Source: Perkinsus olseni
Taxonomy: Eukaryota > Perkinsozoa > Perkinsida > Perkinsidae
Length of the DNA stretch: 64,000 bases
Assembly (NCBI GenBank): GCA_013115135.1
Contig: JABANP010000140.1
Coordinates: forward strand, 51,710 to 115,709
Reading direction: 5' to 3'
Shown here: positions 1 to 11,146 of the stretch, piece after piece
Position numbering within the stretch: the first letter of the stretch is position 1
Layout: every line of letters starts with the position of its first letter
The notes under the pieces: model-generated
Seen by the model: the letters and a program-made list of their open reading frames with translations, nothing else
Database searches by the model: none
Told to the model about the DNA's origin: nothing
Translations under genes and position numbers: made by a program

Positions 1-46
1 CGGTTGTCTTGTCAATTGTACAGCCTCCCTGACGGCCCTTGAGTAG

Positions 47-3000
47 TTGGCTGATCGACATGTCGATGTCATGAACGCCCTGGGCATCCTAGGAGCCTTC
101 GGCTCCTCGAACTACACTCCAGGTCGCCGTTACGACCCAGCCTCTCGGTCCTCGTCCCGACGCCAGCGCCTGGCGGCTCGGAGGTCCCGCAATGGCACCA
201 ATAGAGCGCGTTCTACTTCTACTCGTCGGAGACGGTCCGCGTCTCCTGGTGTTGTTGAACTGTGGGAGGACCTCGACCGGCGCCTGTCGGAGGCGAACCC
301 TCCTAGTCCTCCAGCGGAAGCCTCGCCTGTGATTGAGCCGTCGCTGCTCGATGTTACGCCGCCCGACTCTCCTCAGCAAACTAAGGGGAGGCCACCTACT
401 GTGCCACGCCCTTTGCAGGGCTCTGTGATCGACTTGGAGAGAGTTGGCTCCTCAGCCTCCTCTCTGGACGACCCCGAAGTGATTGAGCTGGACGACTCCG
501 CCAGCATCGGAGCCTTCGGTGAGAAGGATGAGACTGTGGTCGAATATGCGAAGAGGTTGTCGCAGAGCAGAAGTGGCCCTCCGATGGCAAGACCAGGAGC
601 CCATCGACTTGATCGACGTCGACCGACCTCCATCGCCAGTGGCGGCTACTCCAGCAGCCTGGGGGATTCACGGACCTGCTGGCCAGGAATTGGCAGTCGG
701 CCACCGGTTGGGTCTGGCAGGCCCCTGCAGTTGAGGTTCCTGTAGCAGGCGAGATGGGAGAGCCCGGTAAAGAGAGTCCGAACATCGAGTTGGAAGAGGC
801 ACCGTCAGTGGGCGAACAGTCAAGTTCTCATCACGGCCTCGACATCGGGGCTGGGAAGGCGCTGAGCTCACTGGGCTCGCCTCCGAAACGAGGTCGTAGT
901 GAGCATGACGGTGGGGTGGTGCCTGTAGTCAGTTCGATCCGAGATGACTTCCTTGCAAGCATGGAAGTGTTACCGGCTCCATCGATGGACGTGAAGGAGC
1001 CCTTTGAGGATGCGAGGAACGCAGATGGGAATGGGGAGAAGGGCGAGGGGATCTTGGGGGGTCTCATGGGGTGGTGGGCACCTCGCGAGGGGGAAGGAGA
1101 ACCCAACACCAAACCTGCCGAGGACGGGGCGCAAGCTGGGTCCCAAACTGGGGAGGTCGTCAGCAACAAAGCCGCTGGGCATCGGCCCGGTGTGCAGAAC
1201 GTAACTGCAGCACGAGCGTCCCCTGACGGTAGCATCCTCCGCGGAAGTGAGTTGGGTGATGTTCTGGAGGGGTACTCAGACTCTGAGGTTTTCTCCCTAT
1301 CTAGCAATAGTAGTGGCGCCGTGGACCTCCGGACACCCATCGGCGAAGGAGCAGGGGGAGTGGCGGGTGTGGAGAGTGGAAGGGAGGCTGCAGCTGTGAG
1401 GGGTCAGAGCATGGACTTGCTGGGCTTAGAGGACGCCCCGCTGCCGAGGGGATGGCTGGCCGAGGTCCAGTCGGGATTCCGCATGGACGCCCTTGCCGAG
1501 GCTATGGACGGCTCGGACCTGCCCAAGGCGACCGTAGCCGAGATGTCTCGAGAGGTGAGTATCACTGCGCCTCCTCCTTAGCGTCCGTCGAGTCGAATGG
1601 CTGGCTACTGTCTTCAGATCCTTGCGCATGCATACGGCCTGCCACCGATAGTGTCCGTACCTGCTGAGCCGTGGGTGGGGTCCAGTGAGGGAGCCCCACA
1701 ACTACCAACACCGATGGGGCGAGTGACGTCATCTAACCGAGGAGGGCATCAAGCTCAGGGGCGCAGGAACAGTCCTCCTTTGCCCAGTAGGATCGGCTGT
1801 ATGGTCTCTCGGTCTGCCTGCCTGAGCTTGGCATTGATGGCCTCTAGTCGTCCTGCTGTAGGTTCGACCGCTCTCGTTAGAATAGGAGGCACCGCCGTCC
1901 CTGGTCCTGGAAAGCGTCAAGCGAAGACCTATTTATCTCCCAGCGAGCCAGCAGAAGCCTGCGGATCTTGCCGCGGCACGCCGAGTCCACGCCTTAGTCC
2001 ATCGCAGCGATCGACCGAAGCCACCACCGTCCGGGGAAGCGAAGCTGCCGACAAGGTTGGAGACCATCATGGAGGAGTGCAAGACTATGTTCCAGCGAAA
2101 CCGTCAACAGCAACCAGCGGAGCGAAGCATTTTGGCAACGGTTTGGGAAGCACCGGAGATGTCCCGGCTGGGGACGAGTGTTCTGGAGGACTCACCTGAG
2201 GGCGCGAGGTTGAGAAAGAGGCCCAGCCCCTGACGCTCAGCCCATCGCCCCCGCGCACTAACCACGACCCACAAGGAGTGTATTGTGAGATTGACCAGAA
2301 GACTGTCGCTGATTTGAGATCACCTTTAGGGCAGTTCCATAGCGACCTACTGCAGGAGGCCCTTCGAGCCAAGGCAGCCTTACAAAGGCCGGAGAGGTCG
2401 TATTCTATAGACGACCGGGTGCTGGCGGATTTGGCTCGGGCAGCGCGCAAGCGCTTCCATCTGTCAAGGACGATGGCCGGTATACTTGCAAAAAGCGAAA
2501 CTGGAGCGCGTGCGGAGGCGAAGGGGAAGACGACCATCGATCCGAAGCCGGCAGCGGAGCGTAGCGTGCCCACGTACTGGCTACCCGAGACTAGCTCGTC
2601 GGGGCCAATGCGGCGAGATCCAGTCGCGAAAGCGCAACCCGTGGAGCCGCGAGTGTTGGAATGTGAAGAACCTCCCATACCGCGCAGTCTCAGCGTACTG
2701 CCTACTCCATCCCGTTGTGAGCCCAAGCAAAGAACACGCCCTGGAGGAGCCTCTGGCGTGCCCATCACGCGCGGACTCGGACAGCGAAGGCATCAGTAGC
2801 GTCAGCTCGAGGACTGCTGCAGCAACCCCCAAGTGCTCGAAGTGCGGGTCGAGCAGCATCACCGACATGACCGGTAGGCGGCTGTCCAGAGTTGTGCAGG
2901 AGCAGATGAGGAGGTGGAGCTGGTGTGCCGAGTGCACCTTCGAGATGTTTCCGTCGATCTCGGCTGCACCCAAACGGTCAAGCTTCGTCAGTCAGCGGGT

Positions 3001-3453
3001 GTTCCTTGGAAGAAACACCGAGGAGTGGCTCTGGGAGTTGAGCATGGAGTCCAATTTGCCCGTGGAGTATCCCGAGGGAGAGTGGCGTCCTGTGGCCGAC
3101 TGGAAGGCATCTAGCAGTGGCGCTATTGTTCCGAGAGGCCGAGGCGAAGAGGGCGATCCGAGCGGGCGCCGACCCTGGCAGACGTAGAGGCTGTGTTGGC
3201 GGAGAGGAGGCGAGGCTTGAGGGAGGACTACATGGACTTGCGTGAAGGGGCGGTGCAGCTGGTGGTGGACCTGATGCTCAAACAACACGCCTTTGTTGAA
3301 AGTCGTCTTGAAGTCGATACCGAACTTTGTCGTAGAGCTGAGACAACGAGATGGTGGTGATGACGAGCTCCTCGGCGGGATCGTGGCGGATGTGTGGAAC
3401 GAGGTCCGCAATAATCTCACGGCAGGGCGGGCGGTCCCCGCTTGCGGATGATG
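47..3453 (+). pseudogene. Ser/Pro/Arg-rich hypothetical protein gene, broken across frames
   Basis: I do not recognise the product. Coding-like sequence runs along the + strand but changes frame repeatedly: an Arg/Ser-rich start from 47, an acidic Ser/Gly-rich part 754-1554, a helical Gln/Glu-rich part about 1886-2230, then 2270-2725, 2730-3120, and a Glu/Arg/Leu-rich helical end that stops at 3451-3453. A CxxC pair near 2830-2845 and a second CxxC near 2925-2935 could form a zinc ribbon. At least one change is a plausible intron (1555-1617, GTGAGT...TTCAG, 63 nt, phase kept); others (around 560-660, 2220, 2725, 3130-3180, 3330) look like single-base shifts. Either a decayed gene or mobile-element protein, or a live gene damaged by assembly indels. 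That this stretch is protein-derived is fairly clear; the gene model is not. Confidence 0.45.
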
Positions 3454-5560
3454 ATGTTTACCAGTGACCATTATGTATATATTTGACCTTAACCTTACCA
3501 GGACGTGTTCGTGGACCTGTGTTGTAATCATCTGGGGTACCCGAGGGATATGACCTCGAGGCGTGTAGTTTGTCCGGTCGCTTACTTGATGGCTGCACTC
3601 GACCGTTGCCATCTAATACTATGATCAACTTCACATCCCCTCGATGTAGCTGTATCTACGGAGGGTGTCCCATCCACCGAAGAGCTCAGTCGACGACCAT
3701 CAAAAGAACAGGCCTCCAGGACAATCCAGGGGAGGAGCTTCCAGCTGCATACACACCTCACGACCCGCGAGATGACATCTGCGTGTTTGGACCCTCGACG
3801 GTGACTCTGCAAGGCGATACCACACCCTTACAGGATTCTCGACCTTGTACGCTACCTGTCATTGATCAGAACGTTATGCTGCCGCTCAGGAGCTCGAACA
3901 TTATTACCTTCGTTTCAAAGTCGAATGCAAAGTCCCGAAGGCAGCCTTACGAGGCCGCCTTGGCTGAAGGTGGGTGCACTGCAATGATGTGGCCGAAGTG
4001 TGGTATTGTATTTCCAATGACTCAGATCCGGACGTAGCCATCAGCCTCGTGTGTGGAATCGCCGTTCACTGTTCCGGGGAGGCTGACCCTCGACCGGGCC
4101 CCGAAACCCCGCTACATCAGAGTTCACTGAGACATGGTGACTGTTACTGCGGTTTGACATTGAGTTCGTGCATTCACGGAACTCTCAGGTGACGATAGCT
4201 CGGACTCTGATGTTTGCACTCCAGTCACAGCGGACAAGACGAGCTCAGGAGAACTTTCCTGCCCTGAGGGTTGGGTGAGAGAGGGGCCAGGCGCTTCGCT
4301 CAACACGACGTGAATTTCAGGCTGGGCCACTGGAGAGTTGGCCAGGATCGGCGTGTTGGCTTTGGGTCGAGCGAACAGTCCGTGGAGGGTCCGGTCTGAG
4401 TGAACGATATTGTGTAAGAGACGCACGCTCCGCATAGCTGGTAACTATGCCGGCCGCAGGTAGGCGGCGACGCGGTCCTCTCGCGGCCTCCCAAGACGGG
4501 GCTGCTCGCAAAGGCTGCAGTCCAGAAACAGCAGACCTCACTCCAATGAAGAAGACGTTGTCCTTATAAACGAGACGTGGGAGATAGTGGTGAGCTGTGA
4601 TGGCTACTGCAGCGTCTCTTCGACTAAACCAACAGCGGTCAGGTTCGAGGGGACGTATGCGAGTGGAGTGTCGACGACGGCAAGGGACATGCTCGATGGA
4701 CAACGCCAATTGTGTTGCGAAGGTGAGAGTCAACTAGCGGCAGCCGTTGTCTGTCGAGTACGGTGATTTCTAGGACGGAATAGTAGTGTTTCTGACGAGG
4801 GTCGTAACTTGGTCAATACAATAGGAATATCAGTTGTCTCGAGCGCTAGGGGACATGGGTTGTGTGCGCACGCAGTCATAACCACCGAACTCAAGAGGCG
4901 TAATGGCAGTTTTGTATGGAATCTAGAGCCACCAGGATGCCTTGTGAAGAGGGCTTCGACAGTAGAACTGACCTCCTCCATCACATCACCGCGTTTCGAT
5001 CATTCTATAGTAGCCAGTAGATATTCGAAGTGTGACCAGCGCCTGCCCTGTATCAGCTCAATGGGTCAGGCTAACAGTCGCTCCGCACGAGCACACGAAC
5101 CCTTTCAAGTCGTCGTATTGTCGGTTGGAGAGGGACGTGGGACTCATCCCCTTGGAGGCAGGGCACTTCGTAAGGCTCATGGAAATATTTTTAAAGGTTC
5201 TATGGAGGTGTAAAAATGTAAACGGGCTCCCTGGTCCTTACAAAATATTCTTAAGTATTGTGGTTGCTCCGCAGCCGGCCCTGTAGCAGTCATCACTGTC
5301 GTTCTGGTGATTGTAGCCGCCGGCTGTGCCACGAACGGCTGGACGGTTTGAGTCCACTGGAACCTCAGCTCGTGATCTTCCCTTGTCGGTACGACACACC
5401 AGTATGCCCTCATGAGTATTCTCGCCATCCTATGCCGATCTACAACGTTAATGAGAATGCTTCATGTATAGCTTGCCAGCATACAGAGAGCTTGGAACCT
5501 TGGGGCACCTTGACACGCTAAATGACAAGAGATGCAGAACACGCTATCACGATTTCGATA
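3454..5560. other. No gene assigned
   Basis: ORFs of 60-155 codons occur on both strands, the longest being + 3570-4037 and + 4809-5213. None has a recognisable motif, convincing splice signals or a paralogue elsewhere in the window. The 5000-5290 part reads in places like a decayed coding exon, but I cannot support a model. Confidence 0.4.
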
Positions 5561-5625
5561 CTGTCACCCCGGACCTGTCAGGTCTTGACAGTCAGGATAC
5601 CGGACAGAATCCTCCCAAGGTCAGC

Positions 5626-5823
5626 CTATTCCACCCTGTAACCGTGGGCAACACCACATTTAGATGCAGCTACTACACCAACAACAACGAAATACCGAGG
5701 GATAAGGGATTTTCTCTGTTCGTTACGATGTTGGGCTTCTGTCTCGAGAGATGTCGGTGGTGTAGTATTAATGGCGTTCCTAATTGAAGAGATCCTCGTA
5801 ACTGAGGAGAAGGGATTGAACAT
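5626..5823 (-). CDS. Conserved 65-residue hypothetical ORF, copy A
   Basis: A 65-codon ORF ending in TAG has a partner of exactly the same length at 7951-8148. The two proteins share roughly half their residues, including the runs INTTPP, SLET and RYF, with no indel. The + strand of copy A also reads openly through here, but on + copy B meets a stop while similarity continues, so the minus frame is preferred. No signal peptide, membrane segment or known domain is visible. It could be a separate small gene or an extra exon downstream of the adjacent secreted-protein gene on the same strand. Function unknown. Confidence 0.4.
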   Translation of the reverse strand: MFNPFSSVTRISSIRNAINTTPPTSLETEAQHRNEQRKSLIPRYFVVVGVVAASKCGVAHGYRVE

Positions 5824-6076
5824 TAATCGCTCGCTGTAAGGACCATCGCGTTACCTTGGCGGGGGTTTGTTATAATCGTCCAATATTGAGGTCTCCGAGG
5901 CAGATGCTTCTCTGAGAGAAGGACAACAGGCCCATCCATGTTTACGTAATTTTTAACGAGACCACAGTTGAGATAGCAGGAAATCGGTGGGGGAGAGGCT
6001 TCACACAAATTTTGCAAGGAGACATGCGAGTCGACTAGCACTAGCTCGTTCGAACGAACTGGAGTCCTGATCGACC

Positions 6077-6964
6077 TTACACGTTAGTCGAGGTGAGAGG
6101 CGCAGAGGTACTTCTGCGAACTCTATCCGTTTCATTGAAAAGCATGAAGGCCTTCTCGTTGAATTTGAGGAAGACAGCGTATTCACCAGGCCAGCCGCTA
6201 GACCCGAACTTGAAGAAGAAGGCCTCTCCCGGTGGCTCTTTCCAAAGATCCGAAATGGTTTCTGGTATAGATTCACCAACCGCGATCTTTCGGTCCCGAG
6301 AGAAACTGCTGAGCGGTGCTTCGGGCACCCTCCACCTCCTCCTTGGGTCTATCATTTCGAATGTCGAAAGCACACGACGCTTGACGAGGTCCGAGTCATC
6401 ATTGGAAGATTTGGAATCAAGCCAGAATTTTGCTCTCCATTCGACAGGCTCATCGTTGGCGAAACATCCAGCCAAGTCGTATTTTCGGCCAACTCGGTTG
6501 AGTGGCACTCGACTGATCCGCTCCATTTTTAGTTTCTGAAAGTGCTGCTGTTCATAGGCCTCACCGCCCTCAAGTGGCATATCCACCAAATAGCCATTTG
6601 GTCCCCTGTTGTAATCTACGCCACCGGCTTCTCGGAGCCAATCGATACCGCATGTATTATCGGCCCTCATGTATGGTTTACCATCCTTGAGGTCTGGATG
6701 AACGATACAAGAGCTACTCACGTATCTTTCCAGACCGTCCTCACCAGTCTTTACGGTATGTTCAGAATAGATGCTCGGGAGCCACTTAGGCTCTCCGAGA
6801 TCAAACAGACCGCGGCTCTTGGACACAATGCAAGAGATTGGCACTGTGGAGTTATCGGGAATATGGCACGCATAGTCGATCTTGGTGGCAGCGGCACTCT
6901 GAAGCATGAGAGCTCCGAGAACAGCAGCCGCAGTGGCAGAGGATGGGGCGGCTGTTGATCTCAT
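6077..6964 (-). CDS. Secreted protein of a local duplicated family, copy A
   Basis: A single-exon gene for 295 residues. Residues 1-27 form a classic signal peptide: MRSTAAPS start, an Ala/Leu/Val-rich core, and AAAT before the mature protein. The mature part begins with a Cys-containing segment (YACH..., then SCIVS), contains further spaced cysteines (SSSCIVHPD, NTCGIDW, GCF), and a conserved GGEAYEQQHFQKL block at about residues 130-142. The C-terminal third has an aromatic/Gly pattern (FFFKFGSSGWPGEYAVFLKFN) also seen in copy B. I know no named family with these features; a secreted or surface protein is inferred. The start is supported because the same start and signal peptide are kept in copy B at 9619. 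The only intact member here. Confidence 0.75.
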   Translation of the reverse strand: MRSTAAPSSATAAAVLGALMLQSAAATKIDYACHIPDNSTVPISCIVSKSRGLFDLGEPKWLPSIYSEHTVKTGEDGLERYVSSSCIVHPDLKDGKPYMRADNTCGIDWLREAGGVDYNRGPNGYLVDMPLEGGEAYEQQHFQKLKMERISRVPLNRVGRKYDLAGCFANDEPVEWRAKFWLDSKSSNDDSDLVKRRVLSTFEMIDPRRRWRVPEAPLSSFSRDRKIAVGESIPETISDLWKEPPGEAFFFKFGSSGWPGEYAVFLKFNEKAFMLFNETDRVRRSTSAPLTSTNV

Positions 6965-7950
6965 GTCAAGAGATATGGTTAGGGCTGAGGGTACGCATCG
7001 AAACGGAACGCCGACTTTGGGGTAGAACCCTCGATCAGTCTACACTCGATAATAGTGGATAACCGCGTTCATTATGAGCTGGCATCGGCTGAGCGGCGGA
7101 CAGTTGTACAGGGTCTAAACGGATGTGCGAGACCGTGAATGCGGAAAGGGAACTTCAAGGACCTTGGTCCAAGGTGAAGAATGGAGGACGGCAATCGGTT
7201 ATGCAGGTTAACAAAGCAGACGGAAACTTGAGAGAAGCGCGGGTAAACGTTTCTCGAGCGCATTAATGCGCTCGGCGAAGCAATCGATTCGTTCGCCCCC
7301 TCGACTCCCCCATATGACGTAGCCATCGAAATAGAAGTGTAGGGGGAAGAGAAGAGAAGTCCCCAACCTGCAATGTAGGCTTGGCCGTGTGTGATTATTC
7401 GAGCTGAGCTAATGACACCTCTGTTGCACGAGGTTCGCCAAGGAATACCTCGGCACTGATGCACAAGGCTCGCCAAGGAATACCTCGGCAGTGCCGGGTC
7501 GGCACTGATGCTCGCCTGGTCTCACTCGCACGGACAGGATATATTTCCCTCGTCGACGTTGGGCAAGAACGAAGTCATTTGGGGTTCCGAGAATTCAAGT
7601 CGAGCTGACTTGGAGATTTGAACCCTCGCTGTCAACATTCGTGCATAAAGCGCGTATTCTGGGTTGAAAAACATTCTTCCCTCGACGCATGAGAAGCATC
7701 CAGAGGTAGTTCTAGAGCGTGTCTAACCTTTTGCTCACCAGCTAATGATGCAGAGTATCAACAGCGTCGTACAGTGCCATGGGATTGCTATGATACTCTA
7801 CAACGCTGATAGACTGCTCACGTAGAGTTCGCCTACGTGCAGAGAGCAGCTCTCTGAGAGCTCGAAGTGCCTTGACACCGTGGGTAGCGCGAGAGGCTGA
7901 AAACGGTATCCGGACATGTCAGAGTACCGGGATCCTACGGGAAGGGCCGC
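6965..7950. other. Intergenic DNA between duplicated blocks
   Basis: No supported gene. The part next to the secreted-protein start (7040-7480) matches the upstream DNA of copy B, so it may hold the shared promoter. Short palindromes occur: CACGTAG...CTACGTG at about 7818-7838 and AGCTCTC/GAGAGCT at about 7849-7863. Confidence 0.4.
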
Positions 7951-8148
7951 CTATTTCACCCTGTAGCGGTGGACAACATAACAACGAGATGTCACTTCTA
8001 CACCAACAGCATCAAAGTAGCGAGCGATAACATGCATGCTGTTTCGGTCACGATGGAGGTGTCCTGTCTCGAGTGATGACGGTGGTGTGGTATTAATGAC
8101 GTTTTTTACGGAAGACCCCCTCGTAGCTGAAAAGAAGGGATTGAGCAT
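7951..8148 (-). CDS. Conserved 65-residue hypothetical ORF, copy B
   Basis: Same length and stop position as 5626-5823, starting ML-NPF and ending YRVK before TAG. Kept in frame despite about 50% protein divergence, which is the main sign of coding. No recognised domain. See copy A for alternatives. Confidence 0.4.
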   Translation of the reverse strand: MLNPFFSATRGSSVKNVINTTPPSSLETGHLHRDRNSMHVIARYFDAVGVEVTSRCYVVHRYRVK

Positions 8149-8744
8149 GAGACCCCCTCATCGCCAGGGCCATCGCGGTACCTCTGTTGGGGCTCGTTAT
8201 AATCTAACAGTAATGAGGTCTCTTCGGATGATGCTTCCCTGAGAAAAGGACAACGTGTGTGTGAGTTTAAAGTCCAACGCCGACAGTACGGCTAAGTTGG
8301 ACTAGCACCGCTGTGGGGGCGATGCACGACCACGGAACACTAGCGCTTCCCACAGTGTGTCCACCACAAGCATCGGCTCCGAGACTTGAAAAGTGCACAC
8401 CCAGTTTAGACTCCCTTTTACCGAAAGCTGACAATCTTAGTCAATCTAATGTCATCCCCTCCTATTACGCATCTGTCGTACTTAAGGTAATCTGTAAGGT
8501 TAGCCTTTCACAGAAATTTGCCATAGCAGTACATCGGTTCACGCAGACAACGTATCGAGGCAGGACAACATTTCCTCTCATACGATTCGAAATGAGACAC
8601 TGTCTCAGAGACAGTGTAGCGCAAGGGGAGGAATCGATGTTCGCTATAGCCCTAGCAGAGCTGGCGGGAAGGCATGTGGGGCAAGCGGTTTCCTATTCAG
8701 TCTTGATTGACCCATTCGAAACGAACCCCAGATGGGTCTCGACT

Positions 8745-9619
8745 TTACTCAGGAGATGGGATGGAAGCTGTAGTTTGTCCTGTGGTCGCTTGCTTGTCGA
8801 AGAGTATATACACGTTGGCGTTGAAGGCGAGGAACATTGCGTAGATGCCCGGCCTGATACTGGTTCCAAGTTTGAACAGGAAAGCCTGGCCCCAACCCGA
8901 CGTAGACTCGTGGACTTCGATCTTCGCGCCCATGGTGGATCTGCTGCTCACTTCCTTCTTTACCCAATGAAAATAATCGTCATCGTCATCATCGTCATCC
9001 TCCATCACCGTCTTGTAGAATGTCGTATACAAAGAGCGCTTCCCCGTTATTAAGTTCTTAGGGCCCGTTTTAATGTAAGCATTCCATTCGGTACCCTTAT
9101 CATTGGTGAAAACTGCTACTGTGTCATTCCGCTCACCAACTCTACGGAATGGCACGTCGCCCAGAGACAGCATCTCCAGTTTCTGAAAATGCCGCTGTTC
9201 ATAAGCCTCACCTCCATCTACTGGTCTAGACGTAGAATACCCATGTGGCCCACTGGTGTAGTTCATGTAACCCTCTCCTGTAAGCCAAGGGAAGTAGCAC
9301 CTCTCAGCCCCTTTCATATATGACTGCCCATCGTTCATGTACGCATTAACAGTACAAGTGTCACTAACATACTCTTCCGTCCCGTCTTGCCCCAAGTTTT
9401 TACAGTATGTTGGGAGTAGAGAACAGGAACCAACTCGGACTTTCCGAGATGGAACACACCATGTTTCTTGACGGCGGACACAATGCAAGATATTGGTACT
9501 GTGGAGTCATCGGGAAAATGACACGCATAGTCAACCTTGGTGGCAGCGGCACTCTGAAGCATGAGAGCTCCGACAACAGCAGTCGCAGTGGCAGAGGATG
9601 GGGCGGCTGTTGATCTCAT
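8745..9619 (-). pseudogene. Secreted protein, copy B, with one frame break
   Basis: The first ~75 codons from 9619 encode the same signal peptide and N-terminus as copy A (start MRSTAAPS, then the Cys-containing YACHF segment). The homologous reading then continues in another frame from about 9400 down to 8745, with GGEAYEQRHFQKL, a run of eight Asp (about 8975-9000) and a conserved C-terminal Gly/aromatic block. The break lies at about 9390-9402, where the + strand has a CCCC run followed by a TTTTT run, so a homopolymer indel in the assembly is as likely as true decay. Apart from this the copy has no stops. Function unknown; secreted if the frame is restored in the real genome. Confidence 0.65.
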
Positions 9620-10300
9620 GCCAAGAGAGTTGGTTAGAGCTGAGGGTACGCATTGACATGGGACACCACTTGCGGAGTAAGAGTCTAAAGTTCTATCTGA
9701 CTACAGACGATAATCGTGAATAACCACGTTCATCGTGAGGTAGCATCGGCGGAGCGACGGAGAGGTAACAGAGGTTTAAACGCAAGTCAGTCCGTTGATG
9801 CGAGAGGGGACTCCCAGGACCTAGGACCAAGGCGAAGAATGGGCGAGGAAAATCGTTCGTCAGGCTAACAGCACAGACGGAAACTCGAAGTGCGGGAAAG
9901 TTTTCTTCGAGCGCAATATTGCGCTCGGCGGGGAAATAGATTCGCTCGACGCCTCTCCCATATGATGTACCTATCAAAATGTAAGCATGGATGGAAGGGG
10001 GGAAAGGCGCCAACCTATAATGCATAGAGTTACTGAGACCGGGCGTCAGTAGAATGGTCGTATTACCGCCAACCCAGTAGCTGAGAAGTCCTCTCCCTCC
10101 AATGCAGCCGAAGGCACGACGCTCAGTGATTCACAGACGAGCTTCCGAGCTAGAAATACCTCGGCCCTGCTGCTCATGGTGCGCCTGCTATACGGACAGG
10201 GGATATTTCCCTCGTCGACGTAGTCGTAGTTGGGAAGACGAGATCGTTTGAGGTTCCCAGGATCCAGGTCGAGCTCACATGGAGGCTTGACACACTAGCC

Positions 10301-11146
10301 ATCGATATTATATTGTACAATAACCATGAATTGAGCTGAAAGATATTCTCTCTCCGACGGATTGATTCGAAGTTAGTTCCAAACTGTGGAACTCCTGGAA
10401 CTCACCGAGAACAATGACTTTCGGAATCTGGAGCATCCACAGCCATTGTTCTCGCCGACTGATCTATGGTGACTTGGGTATATATCGCTAAACCTCAGCA
10501 TTGAATGTAGCGACCTTTAGCGAATCTTCTCGCTAGTTTGTACGACACAGAGCAGCAGTCGTGGTAGCTGTAGAGCTCCTGTTCAGGTCACGTGGCTTCA
10601 TCCATATCTTCAACTTCTCATGTACCAGCACTGATAAGTTAGATGAGCCGGAGATCTCCATGCAAGACATCAAGATCGTCGCTTTCGATGCAGCTCAAGA
10701 CCGCGCCTACTGCGCGACCCAATACTAATTGTCCGATTTGTCTTGTGTCACATAGGGCTCGTAGACTACACACAGCCCGTAAATTTATCGCAAAATTCTC
10801 CTCTAATTGATGCACTCTCCGCTCGTCGTGATTATCATTCATGTTTGAGTAACTTAACAGATTTTATCACTTGTGAACTGGGTAGGATTTGTGTTGTGCC
10901 GTTGACGAGAGTCGAGGCTAGACGGATACGATCCCACCGGACTGCTCGGCTAAGTCACGCTATGGAAGCTGCGGAAAGCAGTGAACTTGGTGGTTTCGTG
11001 CGGTCAAGACACGGGGGTACGATTCGCGGTGGGGGCTTTTTTCATGTAATTTATTTTTCGAGCTTCGCTCCGCCGTCAACGAAGGGTTTAGCTGTGAGAG
11101 TCCTCTACCAAAACTGGGTCGCAGTTTTTACTAACCTAATAACACA
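10301..11146. other. Region upstream of hexokinase 1
   Basis: No supported ORF. It must contain the promoter and 5' leader of the hexokinase at 11147. A pyrimidine-rich stretch and CGCAG at about 11118-11124 could be a leader splice acceptor, if this lineage trans-splices its mRNAs as perkinsids and dinoflagellates do; that is inference. Confidence 0.35.
10406..10454. repeat. Inverted repeat, 11-bp arms
   Basis: CGAGAACAATG at 10406-10416 is perfectly complementary to CATTGTTCTCG at 10444-10454, with a 27-nt loop. It lies in the intergenic DNA upstream of hexokinase 1. Role unknown. Confidence 0.6.

Larger units (their letters stand above)
5580..7640. repeat. Duplicated block, copy A
   Basis: This block matches 7900-10300 in the same order: the 65-codon ORF (5626-5823 versus 7951-8148), a following stretch ending GGACAAC (about 5826-5926 versus 8165-8253), the secreted-protein gene (6077-6964 versus 8745-9619), its upstream DNA (7040-7120 versus 9705-9780), and a tail around 7560-7640 versus 10230-10290. 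Identity is patchy with many indels. Copy B is longer between the short ORF and the secreted gene. This is an old tandem segmental duplication; the borders are approximate. Confidence 0.75.
7900..10300. repeat. Duplicated block, copy B
   Basis: Partner of 5580-7640, same gene order and orientation. It contains an extra stretch at about 8255-8740 that has no match in copy A. That stretch carries a 9-bp-stem palindrome at 8597-8617 (ACACTGTCT, 3-nt spacer, AGACAGTGT). Confidence 0.75.

Noticed and set aside
1555..1581. 27-nt intron ending at the first TAG after GTGAGT
   Set aside because: Other introns in this window are at least 42 nt; the acceptor TTCAG at 1617 gives 63 nt and keeps phase.
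3560..3600. Possible third copy of the 6077/8745 secreted-protein family ending here
   Set aside because: Only about 25 bases resemble the 3' end of copy B (GTTTGTCC-GTCGCTT-CTTG); nothing of the coding region follows.
8313..9053. 246-codon + ORF
   Set aside because: Its second half overlaps the secreted-protein copy B on the other strand, and its first half has no motif or paralogue in copy A.
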